A stretch of 64,000 bases of DNA, from positions 61,007,042-61,071,041 of the forward strand of contig NC_079492.1 in assembly GCF_020520425.1 (NCBI RefSeq), written 5' to 3'. The position numbers were made by a program, and so were the translations under genes. The stretch is from Spinacia oleracea. Lineage: Eukaryota; Streptophyta; Magnoliopsida; Caryophyllales; Amaranthaceae. Under the pieces are notes generated by a model. It worked only from the letters and a program-made list of their open reading frames with translations. It did no database searches and was not told the DNA's origin. This document shows, piece by piece, positions 41,341-53,887 of this stretch (position 1 is the stretch's first letter; the number at the start of each line of letters is the position of its first letter).

Positions 41341-43002
41341 AAAATGCCGAATTACAACCCACGGGAAATTTGCTCACTCGAAAGAGTATTGGTGAATAAG
41401 AAGGTAGACCCCTTAAAAAAGTAAATAAAGTACATAGTACAATCTAGCTAATTTTAACCAATATGGAGTAAGAAACCTCTTGACTTTGCTAATGTACCTT
41501 CCTCAATCTTTAAAATACCGAATTACAACCCACGGAAAATTTTCTCACTCGAAAGAGTATTGGTGAACAAGAAGGTAGATCCCTTGAGAAAGTGAATACA
41601 GTGCATAACACAAACTAGCTAATTTTATCTAATATGGAGTAAGAGACATCTTGACTTTGCTAATGTTCCTCGATCTTTAAAATATCTTACAATCTAAATA
41701 TTTTGCGCTAAATATTCTACTCTTGATTACCAAAGATTTTAAGTAATTAGTATTATCACATTAAAACCAAAAAATAAAGAGATGTAACATTTAAAATATA
41801 CAAAATAAAGTACAAACACATAGGATACTTCATTTTGATCCATTTAGGATCATAACGTTAATGTTTTGATATAGTGTTAACCTATAAACTCAACTATTCT
41901 TTAAGACTTATTCCCTCCAACAGGAAAATGATTAAATTAGGAGAGATATGGAGGATATGAAATTTTATTCAATCCCACAACTAAATTTATGAATTACTCG
42001 ATGGAACAATTTAATAATACATCTATTAATCATTTTCTGAATTACTAAAATCGTGGTAATCTATATAATATGAATAAGTGAATAATATGCTAAATTGCTA
42101 ACTATGAAATAGCACTCTCTACGTTAATTTTATTTACGGTTAATGTGGGATTGTGGGACAAAGCTTTTACAAAATAAGAATGAACTAGAAATGTAACTAA
42201 CAAAAAAGAATGAAAATGTACAATCTAGCTAATTTTAACCAATATGGAGTAAGAAACCTCTTGACTTTGCTAATGTACCTTCCTCAATCTTTAAAATACC
42301 GAATTACAACCCACGGGAAATTTTCTCACTCGAAAGAGTATTGGTGAATAAGAAGGTAGATCCCTTGAGAAAGTGAATACAGTGCATAACACAAACAAGC
42401 TAATTTTATCTAATATGGAGTAAGAAACATCTTGACTTTGCTAATGTTCCTCGATCTTTAAAATATCTTACAATCTAAATATTTTGCGCTAAATATTCTA
42501 CTCTTGATTACCAAAAAATTTAAGTAATTAGTATTATCACAGTAAAACCAAAAAATAAAGAGATGTAACATTTAAAATATACGAAATAAAGTACAAACAC
42601 ATAGGATACTTCATTTTGATCCATTTAGGATCATAACGTTAATGTTTCGATATAGTGTTAACCTATAAATGCAACTATATATTCTTTAGGACTTATTCCC
42701 TCCAACGGGAAAATGATTAAATTAGGAGAGATATGGAGGATATGAAATTTTATTCAATCCCACAATTAAATTTATGAATTACTCGATGGAACAATTTAAT
42801 AATACATCTATTAATCATTTTATGAATTACTAAAATCGTGGTAATCAATATTATATGAATAAGTAAATAATATGCTAAATTGCTAACTATGAAATAACAC
42901 TCTCTACGTTAATTTTATTTACGGTTAATGTGGGATTATGGGACAAATCTTTTACAAAATAAGAATGAACTAGAAATGTAACTAACAAAAAATAATGAAA
43001 AT
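41341..43002. repeat. 781-bp tandem duplication with a 171-bp sub-repeat
   Basis: The unit beginning caatctagctaatttta at about 41440 recurs at 42221 (offset 781) and the two copies align to about 42220 and 43002 with few changes. Within it, the stretch from 41347 recurs at offset 171 (41518), containing ccgaattacaacccacgg. Both scales are direct repeats without coding capacity. Confidence 0.85.
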
Positions 43003-43629
43003 AAAAAGTGTAACCAACAAAAATAACGAAAGGAATACAACAATTCTCATTTTATTCGACTTATTTGATTTTGTATAAATTATGTATTTGGATTTGTAAA
43101 CTGTTGCACGGGTACAAGTGCAAATGTGCTACAAACATGCTTAAGATTAGATCTAAATGCTCGTGATGCATGCCTCAAATTTCAAATAGCGTGTTTGCCA
43201 ACTATTTTAAAATAGTAAAAAGTAACGTCAATGTAATTATTTAAGTTAGGCACCAAGGTATTTAATTTTGGCGGCATTTGTTATGAAAATAATGTCTATC
43301 AATTAGAAACATGCTTGATACTCAATGACTTATTCTTATAGATTTGCTATATATTTTCAATATATTGTTATCAATATATTTTATTTTTTCACTCATCAAA
43401 TATATTAAAGTCTAATTATATTGTCATTTAAAAAATTTAAAAGTTGTTAAATAAAATATCAAGAAAGAGACAAATATGATGAATCAAACAAAACAAGTAA
43501 TTGAAAATTTATTCAATTTCATCATGCATCACGCATCTTGAGAAAATTCAATCTGGTAATTTATCAAATTATAACAAATTTATGATTAATCTCCTAATGT
43601 AGTAGCATAAATTAAGTTTGATGTGAAAC
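43003..43629. other. AT-rich intergenic DNA
   Basis: No gene is seen. A stretch near 43102-43125 with gcacgggtacaag is weakly like a Helitron 3' region. Confidence 0.5.
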
Positions 43630-43874
43630 TTTTTTTTTTTTTTGAAACTATTTAATTTCATTGATCAATCAGAAGCTTAATACAAGCTAAACAGCAAAAG
43701 GAAACACAAAAACACCAATAAACTAAGAGGGAGCAAAGACAACTAATCTAGGATTGCCTCCCTTTGCTAAGACCACAAACCACTTACAACTCTTGCCCAA
43801 CCTTTCTGAGCTTTTTAAACAAAAAACATCTGCTATAAACAATATATTATTTGAATCTCCTTAAACACTTTATC

Positions 43875-44964
43875 TAAATCACCTTCGATGTTCTGAAATC
43901 ACCGTTGATTCCTCTCCCTCCACACAAAGTAGACAGAAGTGAATAAAGCCATCCTATAAATCTGGTGTTTAGCCACATTCCCAGCAACATGGGCAGACAC
44001 AAAATCAATCTCAGACGTCCAACTACCAGCCTGTTTATCACAACCAATCCAATGTAAAACCCTACTCCAAAGAGCAGTGGACCAAGAACACAAGAAGAAC
44101 AGATGATCAATGTCTTCTTGCTCTTGTTTACATAAACAACACAAAGTATCACACTGGACTCCAATCTTCAATAATCTGTCACAAGTAGTCAGCCCTCGCA
44201 GCACCGCTAACCACCCAATAAAAAGACATTTGGGAGGGCAAGGGTTATTACAAATCAGCCGTTTTCAACTAACATCCTCAAAGCTACCTCGCAACAAATT
44301 ATAAGTTTTCCTAGTTGAAAAGTGAGCAAGATAAAAAACACTCAGATTAACAGTATTAAGATAACGTGAAGCTCCAACAATTTTCTTCACCATCCAAGAA
44401 GCCTGCTTTGGTGTATCAATCTGCAAAACATTTCGACCTTTCACATAATAACAATGAATCCACTTTATCCACATCTTATCCTTTTTGTTATGCAAATTCC
44501 ATAATAATTTGCACAAGCATGCCTTATTCCAGTCAACTAAATCAGTAATATTCAACCCCCCAACCACCTTAGGGAGACATATTTTATCCCAAGCAACCAA
44601 AGCCCTTTTTGTGACATCTGCAGAACCAGACCAAAGGTAGCAACAGCAAGCACTCTGAATAATATGAAGAACCTTTATAGGGATGAGAAATACCTGGCTC
44701 CAATAACTTTGAATATTCAGCAGAACATCCTTAATCAATTGTAGTCTTCCAGCGTAACTGAGCAGTTTTGCAGTCCAAGAATTGATTCGATGCAGAACTT
44801 TAAGAATCAAAGGTTGAAACTGCAGTATTGAAAGCTTCTTTGTAGAAAGAGGGACTCCTAGATATTTGAAAGGGAAGTCTCCTCTCAAAAATTGGAACTC
44901 CTCAAGAATATGGTTCTGCATCTCTGGACAAACTCCACCAAAATAAATTGAACTCTTGTCGAGA
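43875..44964 (-). pseudogene. LINE-C ORF2, C-terminal part (post-RT region and zf-RVT)
   Basis: The frame contains FPFKYLGVPLSTKKLS, SYAGRLQLIKDVL and CLPKVVGGLNITDLVDWNKA. A zinc-binding region follows (CDTLCCLCKQEQEDIDHLFF, then C), matching the zf-RVT of LINE-B. The frame shifts between about 44265 and 44204. It ends without RNase H. Tekay-2 inserted at 44970, and the upstream part resumes at 57643. Confidence 0.82.
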
Positions 44965-44969
44965 TTAGC

Positions 44970-47897
44970 TGTAACACCCTAATAATTCCTTGCTTTTTAT
45001 AAAACATTTTCCAACTTAAAACACCGGAATTACCAAGATATTACCGCCACCGTGATAACGGCTAAGGCTATTTACTAGAATTACGCAGCGGAATTAACTA
45101 ACTTTCAAACATATTAAATAAATAGTTAATGGTCATTAAAACAAGTTGGAACCGTTGAGGCCCAAACTAAAACAAACCATTTGAAATCCATTAACTGAAA
45201 TAGTAATAGTAATAGTCATGACTAAAAATAGAAATAGAGTGTATAAAATACGGAAGAATAAACTCTCAACTCGAATCCCATGATAACTTCTCCCGCAAGT
45301 TATCTCTACAAACCTGCTTTATTGAAAATCTACTCCCCAACAACGCAAATGCAATTGATGGATCATCATAGGGTCATTAAGGCAAAGGCCATGACCAAAA
45401 GACATGAAGCACGAAGTCAGCAAAAGCTGAGTACGAACAAGCTAGAATAACATTCTATCCTAATATGCTTCACTCGACAATTAAATAATCTACATGCAAA
45501 AGCCATATAATAAACAAGTAAACATGGAGACAAGACTCGACACGAGACACGACTCTTGACTCACAGTTTAATAAAAAGTAGCTTCGAACGGGTAAAGTAA
45601 GGTATCCTCAAAAGGAAAGAAAGGGTGATGGGAGCCAAACATACACCAAAATAAGTTGGGCTACTACCGACAGTCGGGCCATACCGACAGGAATTCCAAT
45701 GCACAACGGCATAAAAGAAGAATGAAACAACGTCTTGTATCATTCTAGGAGTACAAGTTTTCCGGCAAGACTCCCCCCATTGTTCATACTCAAGGTATAT
45801 ACGTTCCAAGAGTTTTGAAGCTCTTTGGGTTACACTTTACGTTAATTAGTATATTATGTTCAAGGCGACTCAAGACACAACATACAAATAATTGAACAAT
45901 TAAACACTTCCACAATGACTCTTTAATATTTTACTTCTTTAGGACTTGTGATCAAACAAGACTCAAGTGAAATTACTCCCATTGTTCCTTCTCAAAAACA
46001 CTGTTTGAGATAACCCGACATTGCCTATTAACAAGCGGGGTGTACCCTTAGCACGAATTGTCCTTAATTCAATTCACATAGACTCTCTAACATATTCTAC
46101 CCCTTTGGTAGAATATATATTGCTCACTGGCAATATTCGTCTGGCTCAATAATTATGCTAGACATCCTGTACTATAGCATAATAACAACTTGCATGCGCA
46201 ATACTCATACATGCAAACCAACTTGAACAACATGCTTGACATAATTCAACGATTATAAAAGTCCATAACATGATAGTTCAATAGAATCTATAAAGCATAA
46301 TTCAATTCATAACATGCTCGTCCACATAGATTCAATAATAATAATAACATGCTCGTTCTCAATATCAACCATGAATTCACAATAACATATTCATTCCCAA
46401 TCATCAAACATGAATTCATACAACATATAAGTTCACATGATTCGCATTCAATACACTTCAAAAAGTCCTCAAGGGATGGGTGGTCACCCTAGCCTTGTAC
46501 GCACCTGGAATACCTAAGTACGGGAGCCACTGTGCGAATCACGACTCACTAGAAATCAACTTCTATAAACAAACAAGAGAACTAAATTATTATCCATGTT
46601 TACTAAATTTCCAGCAACTATTTAAGAAACTAAAACCCTTAGTTTAATTAAAATCATTCATTAATTGGTAATTTAATAGTCTCAAATAGTCAACTCAAGT
46701 CCTAGCATAAAAACATTGACTTTTTCGCTTTAAAACCCTTAAAAACCAATATTTTAAAGCTTATAAACATTCTGAAAATTTAGATTGGTTCCCATAATTT
46801 AAATTGTCATTAAATTATGTAAATCAATCGCTCAATCAATTTGAAACAAAACCCTAACAATGGTTTAATCCGAAAACGTGTTTTGACTTCAAAAATCAAT
46901 ACTTTATGATCATAAAAAATCTGAAAATTACAAAACCAATCATCAAAACCAATTTCTTTAATTAAAACATACTACTAACCCAATACGGTGTTCATAACCG
47001 TTTTAATTAATCTAAACAATCCAATATTTAAACTTAATCACAATAATTAAATCAATTTAAAACTGAAAATTAATATTTTTGAAAACATAATTTTTATTAT
47101 CCCAATTCAACAACACACACACACAACAATTAATTGTGTTGTGTGTGTGTGCGTCGAGCAATCAACGCAACAACAACGACACACAACAACACCGCACGCA
47201 CCGCAACACATCGCGTGCAAGGCGATGAGAGGGCGAGGCTGCGGGGCGGGCGAGGCACACAACGCGCGACACACACAGCAGCGTGGGCTGCGCTGAGGGA
47301 CGAGGCAAGGAGAGGGCGAGGGCGCGAGCACGCAGGCACTTGGTGTGCTATGCTGCGGCTGCAAGGCTGGGCGCGCACGGCACGACGCGATGGCTAGGTA
47401 CCACACACACGGCACACTCGTGCCTTGGGCTGCAAGGAAAGGGTCGGACGAGAGGGGTGTGTCGGTGTGCCGCAAGGAGGGAGGAAGTGAGGAGAGAGAG
47501 AGAGTGCTGAAAATTCTTGTGAGGGTTTAATGAGGGGGTCTATTTATAGTTTTTCTCTCCTATGTGGGCTAGGTTATGGTAGTTTGAGTTGGGCTTATTA
47601 CTGGGCTCAATTCATTAAATCCCTTGCAAGCTTTGTTGGGTTTAATTAAAACAAAATGACCGGACCTTTAAGTTTATTAAATTCGTTTTTGAAATACGAC
47701 CCAACAATTTCCGATTCAACAAATTCCTTGAATTTATTTAATAAAATCCGGTTTTCGAAATAATTAATATTTAAATTAACTAAAGTAAAAGCGCATTTAA
47801 TTCTCATTAAATAAAATTAATTTATAAAAATACAAGAAATGTTTTATAAATATAATAAAATATATTTATAATTATTAGAAAAATACGAGGTATTACA
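44970..47897 (-). repeat. 3' LTR of Tekay-2
   Basis: Matches 54719-57637 with roughly 2% differences in the part I compared. It contains the conserved 64-nt block (45759-45822), the CA/TG stem-forming repeat (47111-47151), a GC-rich leader (about 47150-47510) and a TATA box (47540-47549). Confidence 0.92.
47111..47151. repeat. inverted CA...TG repeat around aattaatt in the Tekay-2 LTR
   Basis: A run of CA units, then acaattaattgt, then TG units forms a near-perfect stem in DNA or RNA. The other LTR has it at about 56862-56903. It lies in the transcribed leader. Confidence 0.75.
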
Positions 47898-48180
47898 GTC
47901 TACCCTCCTTAAAAGAAGTTTCGTCCCGAAACTTGGGCACGGAAATCACAATTTTAAAACTAAACTTGAGACTATTTTGAGACTTTAGTGCGTTTTCTTT
48001 GCAAAAAGTTTTAGTTGCTGTACTCTTTAAGTAATTCAACATGACAATAAACAGTGAAACTTCACTAGAAACAACGATTCAAGCATATCCTAAAGGATAA
48101 ATTGGGTAAATAAGGTAAAAATCGCGAAATTCTACCGCACTCTACCCCCCTTAAAGAAAACGAGTTACGGCCCCGCAACT
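47898..48180 (-). other. doubled polypurine tract with hairpins (Tekay-2)
   Basis: The PPT and the AAGTTTCG-TCC-CGAAACTT hairpin lie next to the LTR (47898-47936). A second purine tract (complement of tctacccccc ttaaag, 48141-48155) with a weaker gagttacgg/ccgcaact stem follows at about 48160-48178. The spacing and sequence parallel Tekay-1. Confidence 0.65.
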
Positions 48181-49445
48181 AACCTCGGGAAAAAACTCGG
48201 GATATTTCTTTCTCATTTCCTCCTCCGCTTCCCAGGTAGCTTCCTCAAACTCTTGGTTAGACCACAACACTTTTACGATCTTAACATCCTTAGTTCGAGT
48301 GCTACGCACTTTGCTATCAAGTATCTTGACAGGTCTTTCCTCAAAGGTCAAACTTTGGTCTAACTCTATGGTCTCTGGTTGTAGTACATGAGACTTATCC
48401 GGGACATACTTCCTCAACTGGGATATATGAAACACATTATGCACTCTATGCAAGTCCATGGGCAAGGCTAGTCTATACGCTACCTTCCCTATCTGTTCTA
48501 AGATCTCATATGGGCCTATATACTTTGGGCTAAGCTTTTCCTTCTTCCCAAATCTCATTACACCTTTCATTGGTGAAACCTTTAGCAACACTTTGTCACC
48601 TATTTGGAACTCTTCATCCCTACGGTTTAAATCTGCGTAGCTCTTTGGCGATCTTGCGCGGCTTGGATTTTGGATTGAATAGTCCTAACCTGATTCATAG
48701 TGTCCTCTATCAATTGGGGACCTAGTACAACGGTTTCACTAATGTCACTCCAACATAGCGGACTTCTGCATTTTCGTTCATACAGGGCTTCGAATGGTGT
48801 CATTCCAATATTGGCATGATAGCTATTGTTGTATGAAAACTCAATTAGATCTAGGCTATCTTCCCATCCACCTTGGAAATCAATCACACAAGCAATTAGC
48901 ATATCTTCTAAGGTTTGAATAGTTCTTTCGGTTTGTCCATCTGTGGCTGGATTGAACGCTGTACTCATTTTCAATGTGGTACCAAAGTTCTTCTGCACAC
49001 TTTTCCAGAAATTCGAAAGGAACCTAGAATCTCTATCTGATACGATATTCTTAGGAACTCCATGTAATCTCAGTACATGTTTGATGTAAGCTTTGGCAAG
49101 TTGTTCCATTTTCCAGGTTTCGTTCATTGGTATGAACACTGCTGACTTAGTCAACCTATCAACCACTACCGAAATGGTGTCATTTCCACTTTTCGACTTG
49201 GGTAAGCAAGTGACAAAGTCCATTGAGATACAGTCCCACTTCCAACTCGGAATTTCTAAGGGTTGGACCTTTCCCTGAGGCTTTCTATGCTCAATCTTAA
49301 CCTTCTGACAAGTCAAACACCTTGCCACGAATTTAGCCACTTCGTTTTTCATCCTTGGCCACCAATAGACCTTCTTCAAATCCTTATACAGCTTGTCACC
49401 TCCCAGGTGAACAGAATATGGTGTATTGTGACCTTCTCTCATCAA
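48151..49445 (-). pseudogene. Tekay-2 integrase and chromodomain tail
   Basis: The integrase part (49445-48627) has the zinc-binding region [11 protein letters not shown] ... CLTCQKV and the catalytic core with D in WDCISMDF, D in VSDRDSRF and E in TPFEALYE. It catalyses insertion of the cDNA. The frame then shifts near 48640-48595 into the C-terminal part (48591-48151), which has PKYIGPYEILEQIGKVAY and a chromodomain-like end (KVLWSNQEFEEATWEAEEEM). Unlike Tekay-1, the three positions mutated to stops there are still sense codons here. Confidence 0.9.
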
Positions 49446-51230
49446 CTTCTCTTTAGTTCACCACACTTTTGAGGTACGCACCATCGTCCTTTATACCTCA
49501 AACTTCCATCCTCGTGGATCTTAAAATCAATCTCCTTTCCTTGCAAAATCTTTTCCTTGATCCGCTCTAACTTAACATCACCAGCCTGATTCTCCCTGAT
49601 TTCATCAAATTCTGACGACTGGATGGTTAAGGCATTCATCATATTCTCAAGGCATTCTCCACTCACTATTTCTATATTCAGTCGCTGCATGTCCTTACAC
49701 AGCTCGTTAGCAACTACTAACGCATTCACACCATGACTTAATTTCCTACTCAAGGCATCTGCAACTACATTGGCTTTTCCCTCATGGTACTGAATATCAA
49801 GATCATAGTCCTTGATTAACTCCAACCACCTTCGTTGGCGCATATTTAGGTCCTTCTGTGTGAAAATGTACTTCAAACTCTTATGATCCGTAAATATCCT
49901 ACATTTCACACCATACAGATAGTGTCTCCATATCTTCAATGCAAACACTATGGCGGCTAACTCTAAATCATGGGTAGGGTAATTGGATTCATATGGCTTC
50001 AACTGACTCGATGCGTACGCAATCACCTTCCCGTTCTGCATCAACACACACCCTAAATCACTCTTAGAGGCATCACTATACACATCATAAAAAACCGCTC
50101 TCATCTGGCAAAGTTAACACTGGCGCAGTTGTCAATCGCGTCTTTCAGGCTTGGAACGCTTCCTCACACTGGTCATTCCATTCGAACTTTGCTTCTTTCT
50201 TCATCAAGGTTGTCAATGGTTTGGCGATTCTAGAAAAATCTTGCACAAAGAGTCTATAATAACCTGCTAAACCAAGAAAACTTCAAATATCGGTGACACT
50301 CTTAGGTGTAGGCCACTCACTAATAGGTTTTATCTTTGTAGGATCCACTGCAACTCCTTCTTTGGATACAAAATGTCCTAAGAACGCAACTCTTTCCAGC
50401 CAGAATTCGCACTTCGAGAATTTGGCATACAACTGATTGTCTCTTAGGGTACTCAACACTGACCTTAAGTGTTCCGCATGATCCTTCTCATTCTTGGAGT
50501 AGACCAGAATATCATCTATGAAAACCACTACAAACTTGTCCAAGAATGCATGGAATACTTGGTTCATTAAGTCCATAAAGATTGCAGGTGCATTGGTTAA
50601 CCCAAATGGCATAACTGTGAACTCATAATGACCGTATGTAGTCCTAAATGAAGTCTTTGGTATATCGTGCTCTGCGATCCTCAACTGATGATAACCTGAC
50701 CTCAAGTCAATCTTCGAAAACATTCCTTCTCCTTTCAACTGGTCAAATAGATCATCTATCCTAGGGAAAGGATACTTATTCTTGATTGTGACCTTATTGA
50801 GCTCCCTGTAGTCTATACAGAGTCTCATACTACCGTCATTCTTCTTCACAAACAAGACTGGCGCTCCCCAAGGCGATGCACTTGGTCTAATATAACCTTT
50901 TTCTAGCAATTCCTCAAGCTGACCTTTTAACTCACTCATTTCTGCTGGAGCCATCTGGTATAGGGCTTTCGAGATGGGTGCAGTTCCGGGTGCTAAATCT
51001 ATGGTAAAATCGATTGGTCGATTGGGCGGCATTCCCGGGATCTCTTCCGGAAACACGTCCAGGAATTCACTCACCACTGCAATATCCCCTGGTTGCTCTT
51101 TCATTACATGGTCTAGGTCTCTTACATTGCATAAGAAGACAGGGTTCCCTTTGTGTATTAGTTTCACGAGTTCCATTGCCGTGACGATTCCTACACTCCT
51201 AGGCTTCCCAAAAACGGCGATACGATACAA
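49446..51230 (-). pseudogene. Tekay-2 reverse transcriptase and RNase H
   Basis: Reverse transcriptase (51230-50283) has [13 protein letters not shown] [45 protein letters not shown] and catalytic FIDD (near 50515). RNase H (50104-49442) has [32 protein letters not shown] and [14 protein letters not shown]. Between them a stretch of about 180 nt (50104-50283) is out of frame because of shifts near 50283 and 50095. A further break near 49442-49460 separates it from the integrase. Confidence 0.9.
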
Positions 51231-51618
51231 CCTTTCCTAGACTAGACTTCAAGTGAATCTTCTGCTTCTCACAGTCAATCTTAGCTTTGAACATGGCCAA
51301 CCAGTCCATTCCCAAAATCACATCTAAATCTCCTAACTCAAACTCAATTAGGCTAGACAAGAATATGGTCTTGGCTATGGTTAAAGGTACGTTTCTATGG
51401 ATCTTAGTGCATTTCACGATCTCACCTGTTGGTATCACTATGGGTACTTCTATCTCTTCAGGTTCTTCCAATCCTAACTTCTCTAAGATACCCTTTGATA
51501 TAAATGAATAAGTCGCACCAGAATCAAATAGTACTTTAACTAAAACGGAGTTAATAGAAAAAGTACCAGCTATGACGTCAGACGAGTTTTCGGCTTCCTG
51601 CCTAGTGATCACATTCAA
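51199..51618 (-). pseudogene. Tekay-2 protease region
   Basis: The retropepsin-like domain has the active-site motif [13 protein letters not shown] (near 51520) and the second half [19 protein letters not shown]. It matures Gag-Pol in the particle. A one-base insertion in an A-run near 51212 shifts the frame before the RT part. Confidence 0.88.
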
Positions 51619-52785
51619 CTTCCCTTGGGCAACTCCCTTGTTATAGCCACCTCCATTGGTATTTCCATTGGCACTTCGGTTCCCATTTTGCTGATAGTTC
51701 CCTCCGGGCTTTCCATTACCCTGGCCACTGTTGCCATTATCTCCACTCTGGTTACCTCTTTGGTTTCCACCATTATTCCCTCTATTCCGGTTTTGGTTAT
51801 TCCGGTTGTTGTTCTGGAGGTTGCCTTGGTTGACTTGGTTGGGTTTCCCATTCTTGGCCTAACACTCAAATTCCCTATGGCCTAACTTCTCACAAAACCT
51901 ACAGACAACTTGGTTTCCATTACAGTCTCGACCTGGGTGATTAGTATGGCAACGTCTACACTCATAGACTCTCGTTCCATTCCCTGCAGACTGATTCTTA
52001 TCTCCATTGTTACTGTGGAAATTGTTTCTGTTTCTACCCTGGTTTCCCTTGAACTGAAAAGGGTTGTTTCCTTTGTTTTTCTTAAAATTCCCCTGATTCT
52101 GCTGGCCACCACCTTGGTTATGGTTACCAACATCCTTTCTCTTTTCACCAATCCCATTCTTTCTTTGCTGCAGACCATACACATGGGCACCTTTTCCATA
52201 TAGGGTGTCAAGAGATGTAAAGGTCTCTCCAGCAAGCATTAGCTGTAAGTCCATAGTCAATCCACTCTCAAATCTTTGGGCTCTAATCTCCTCCATTGCC
52301 ACCACTTCCGGTGCAAACCTAGACAACTCGATGAACTTCGAATAATACTCTGTCACAGACATACCATCCATTTTCAACTCGATGAACTCTTGAGCTTTCT
52401 GCTTCTTCAGGTATGGCGGGTAAAACTTGTTCCTTAAGGCTACCTTGAATGATTCCCATCCAAATCCAGGTGTAGCTCTCAAAGCATTCTCACATCTTTG
52501 CCACCATAAGCCGGCTTCTCCCCTAAGGTAATAAACAACACTATTAACCCTAAGGTTCTCTGGGCAATTGACAGCTACGATAAGCTTATCGAACTCCCTT
52601 AGCCAGTTCTCAAGTACAGTTGGGTCTATCTCCCCTTGGTACAAAGGAGGCTTACTTTGGGCCACCTTCTTAAACATCTCACCAGCTGGATCAACTCCCT
52701 GGTTATTCCTATTCTGTGCTAAGTTCTGCACTACTTCAGCTAGTTGCCTGATCACGTCGGCAATTCCTTGGGTAGTCATTTCCAT
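51619..52785 (-). pseudogene. Tekay-2 gag
   Basis: The frame starts at ATG 52785 (MEMTTQGIADVIRQLAEVV). The capsid region has PPLYQGEIDP, VYYLRGEAGLWWQRC and NKFYPPYLKKQKAQEF. The nucleocapsid has knuckles CRRCHTNHPGRDC and CRFCEKLGHREFEC. A stop immediately after the second knuckle (51859-51861) truncates it. The Asn/Gly-rich linker to protease continues beyond. This is the intact equivalent of the Tekay-1 gag, which is split in two. Confidence 0.9.
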
Positions 52786-53238
52786 TCTCCTGAATAAAAC
52801 AAAAGACTAACTTTAACAACTGAGGTTGGATACTGCCTTACTATCACATTGCACTAGCTAGTCATTCAATTGGTGCATAAACACACAAAAAATTCGCACC
52901 CTAAGCAGGATAGGCGCCTGTTTATGGGCCGCTTTTCCCCTTAGTCCGCATCACAAAGTTCAAGTGGTGAAAGATTGGACCACCTTGTAAGTACAATTTC
53001 ATTAAACAAAAGCATAAAATTCCTTTCGCGATAATCGCTCAAAGATAGCATAAACTTAGAATTAAGGATATAAGAAGGAATTCTAGATTTTATTACTTCA
53101 ATGGAAAAAATAATACATCCTTTGTATCGTACTTTATTCGGAAAACCACAAAACTGAACTACTAAAACCATAAATAGTAGTGTACTACTTTATTGCTTCA
53201 ATAAATCTTAGTACTAGCTATTACAAAAGCTTAAAATG

Positions 53239-53887
53239 CTACTCTACTTTCCAACCACCTCTACAAACTGGTGAAGAGTGCTCATGGTCTTCAAAGTCAT
53301 CAAAGTCTTCCTCTGGATCAGACTCATACTCCATATCCTCATTGTTTTGCTGTAGCACACTATTCACTTCATCATTGTTGATTTCAGGCTCAATTTCTGT
53401 GTCACTGGAGATCTCAATAGTGGGTTCAGGAATGATAGGATTAGGGTTCTCAATATCAACAACATCATCGTCACTCTTCTCATCCATCCGAGTCTCTGTA
53501 TCATGATCTAATCCTGTATGGTTGATGTTCTCTACAGTCTTACCATCATCAAAGAATTCCTCCGCAAGTTCTATAATTGTAGTCATAATCTCCAAATCGT
53601 ACCTCCATCTACCATCTGGAGTACCATACTTGTAGTAGTTAGGAATACCATTTTCCATATGCATATCCCGAAATCGGTTCTTGAGCTCTATGTATGGGTT
53701 CCTAGAAGGTAAGCAATGAATAACCATCTCTGCCATAACATCTTTCTTTCTTCGTTCAGGTAGGTTCTTCACTGTAGCAAAGTAATTGCAGGCAAACTCA
53801 ATCTTCTTGACATAAATGTGTAGGGTCTCACAGTCTAGCTTCTCTAGGTTTCCTAGATTTGCGTACTTTGAAATCAATATCTTAACC
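53239..53887 (-). CDS. extra acidic ORF upstream of gag in Tekay-2 (homologue of 25555-26250)
   Basis: The frame is about 215 residues. N-terminal blocks: KIEFACNYFATVKN, MVIHCLPSRNPYIELKNRF, YYKYGTPDGRWRYD. Acidic C-terminal blocks: DDDVVDIENPNPIIPEPTI and ESDPEEDFDDFEDHE. Order, length and distance to gag (about 450 nt) match Tekay-1. There is no ATG near the N-terminus (the first in-frame ATG is about 55 residues in), and the similarity starts right after TTTCAG on the - strand (ending 53888). A spliced or alternatively initiated product is possible. Function is unknown. Confidence 0.68.
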
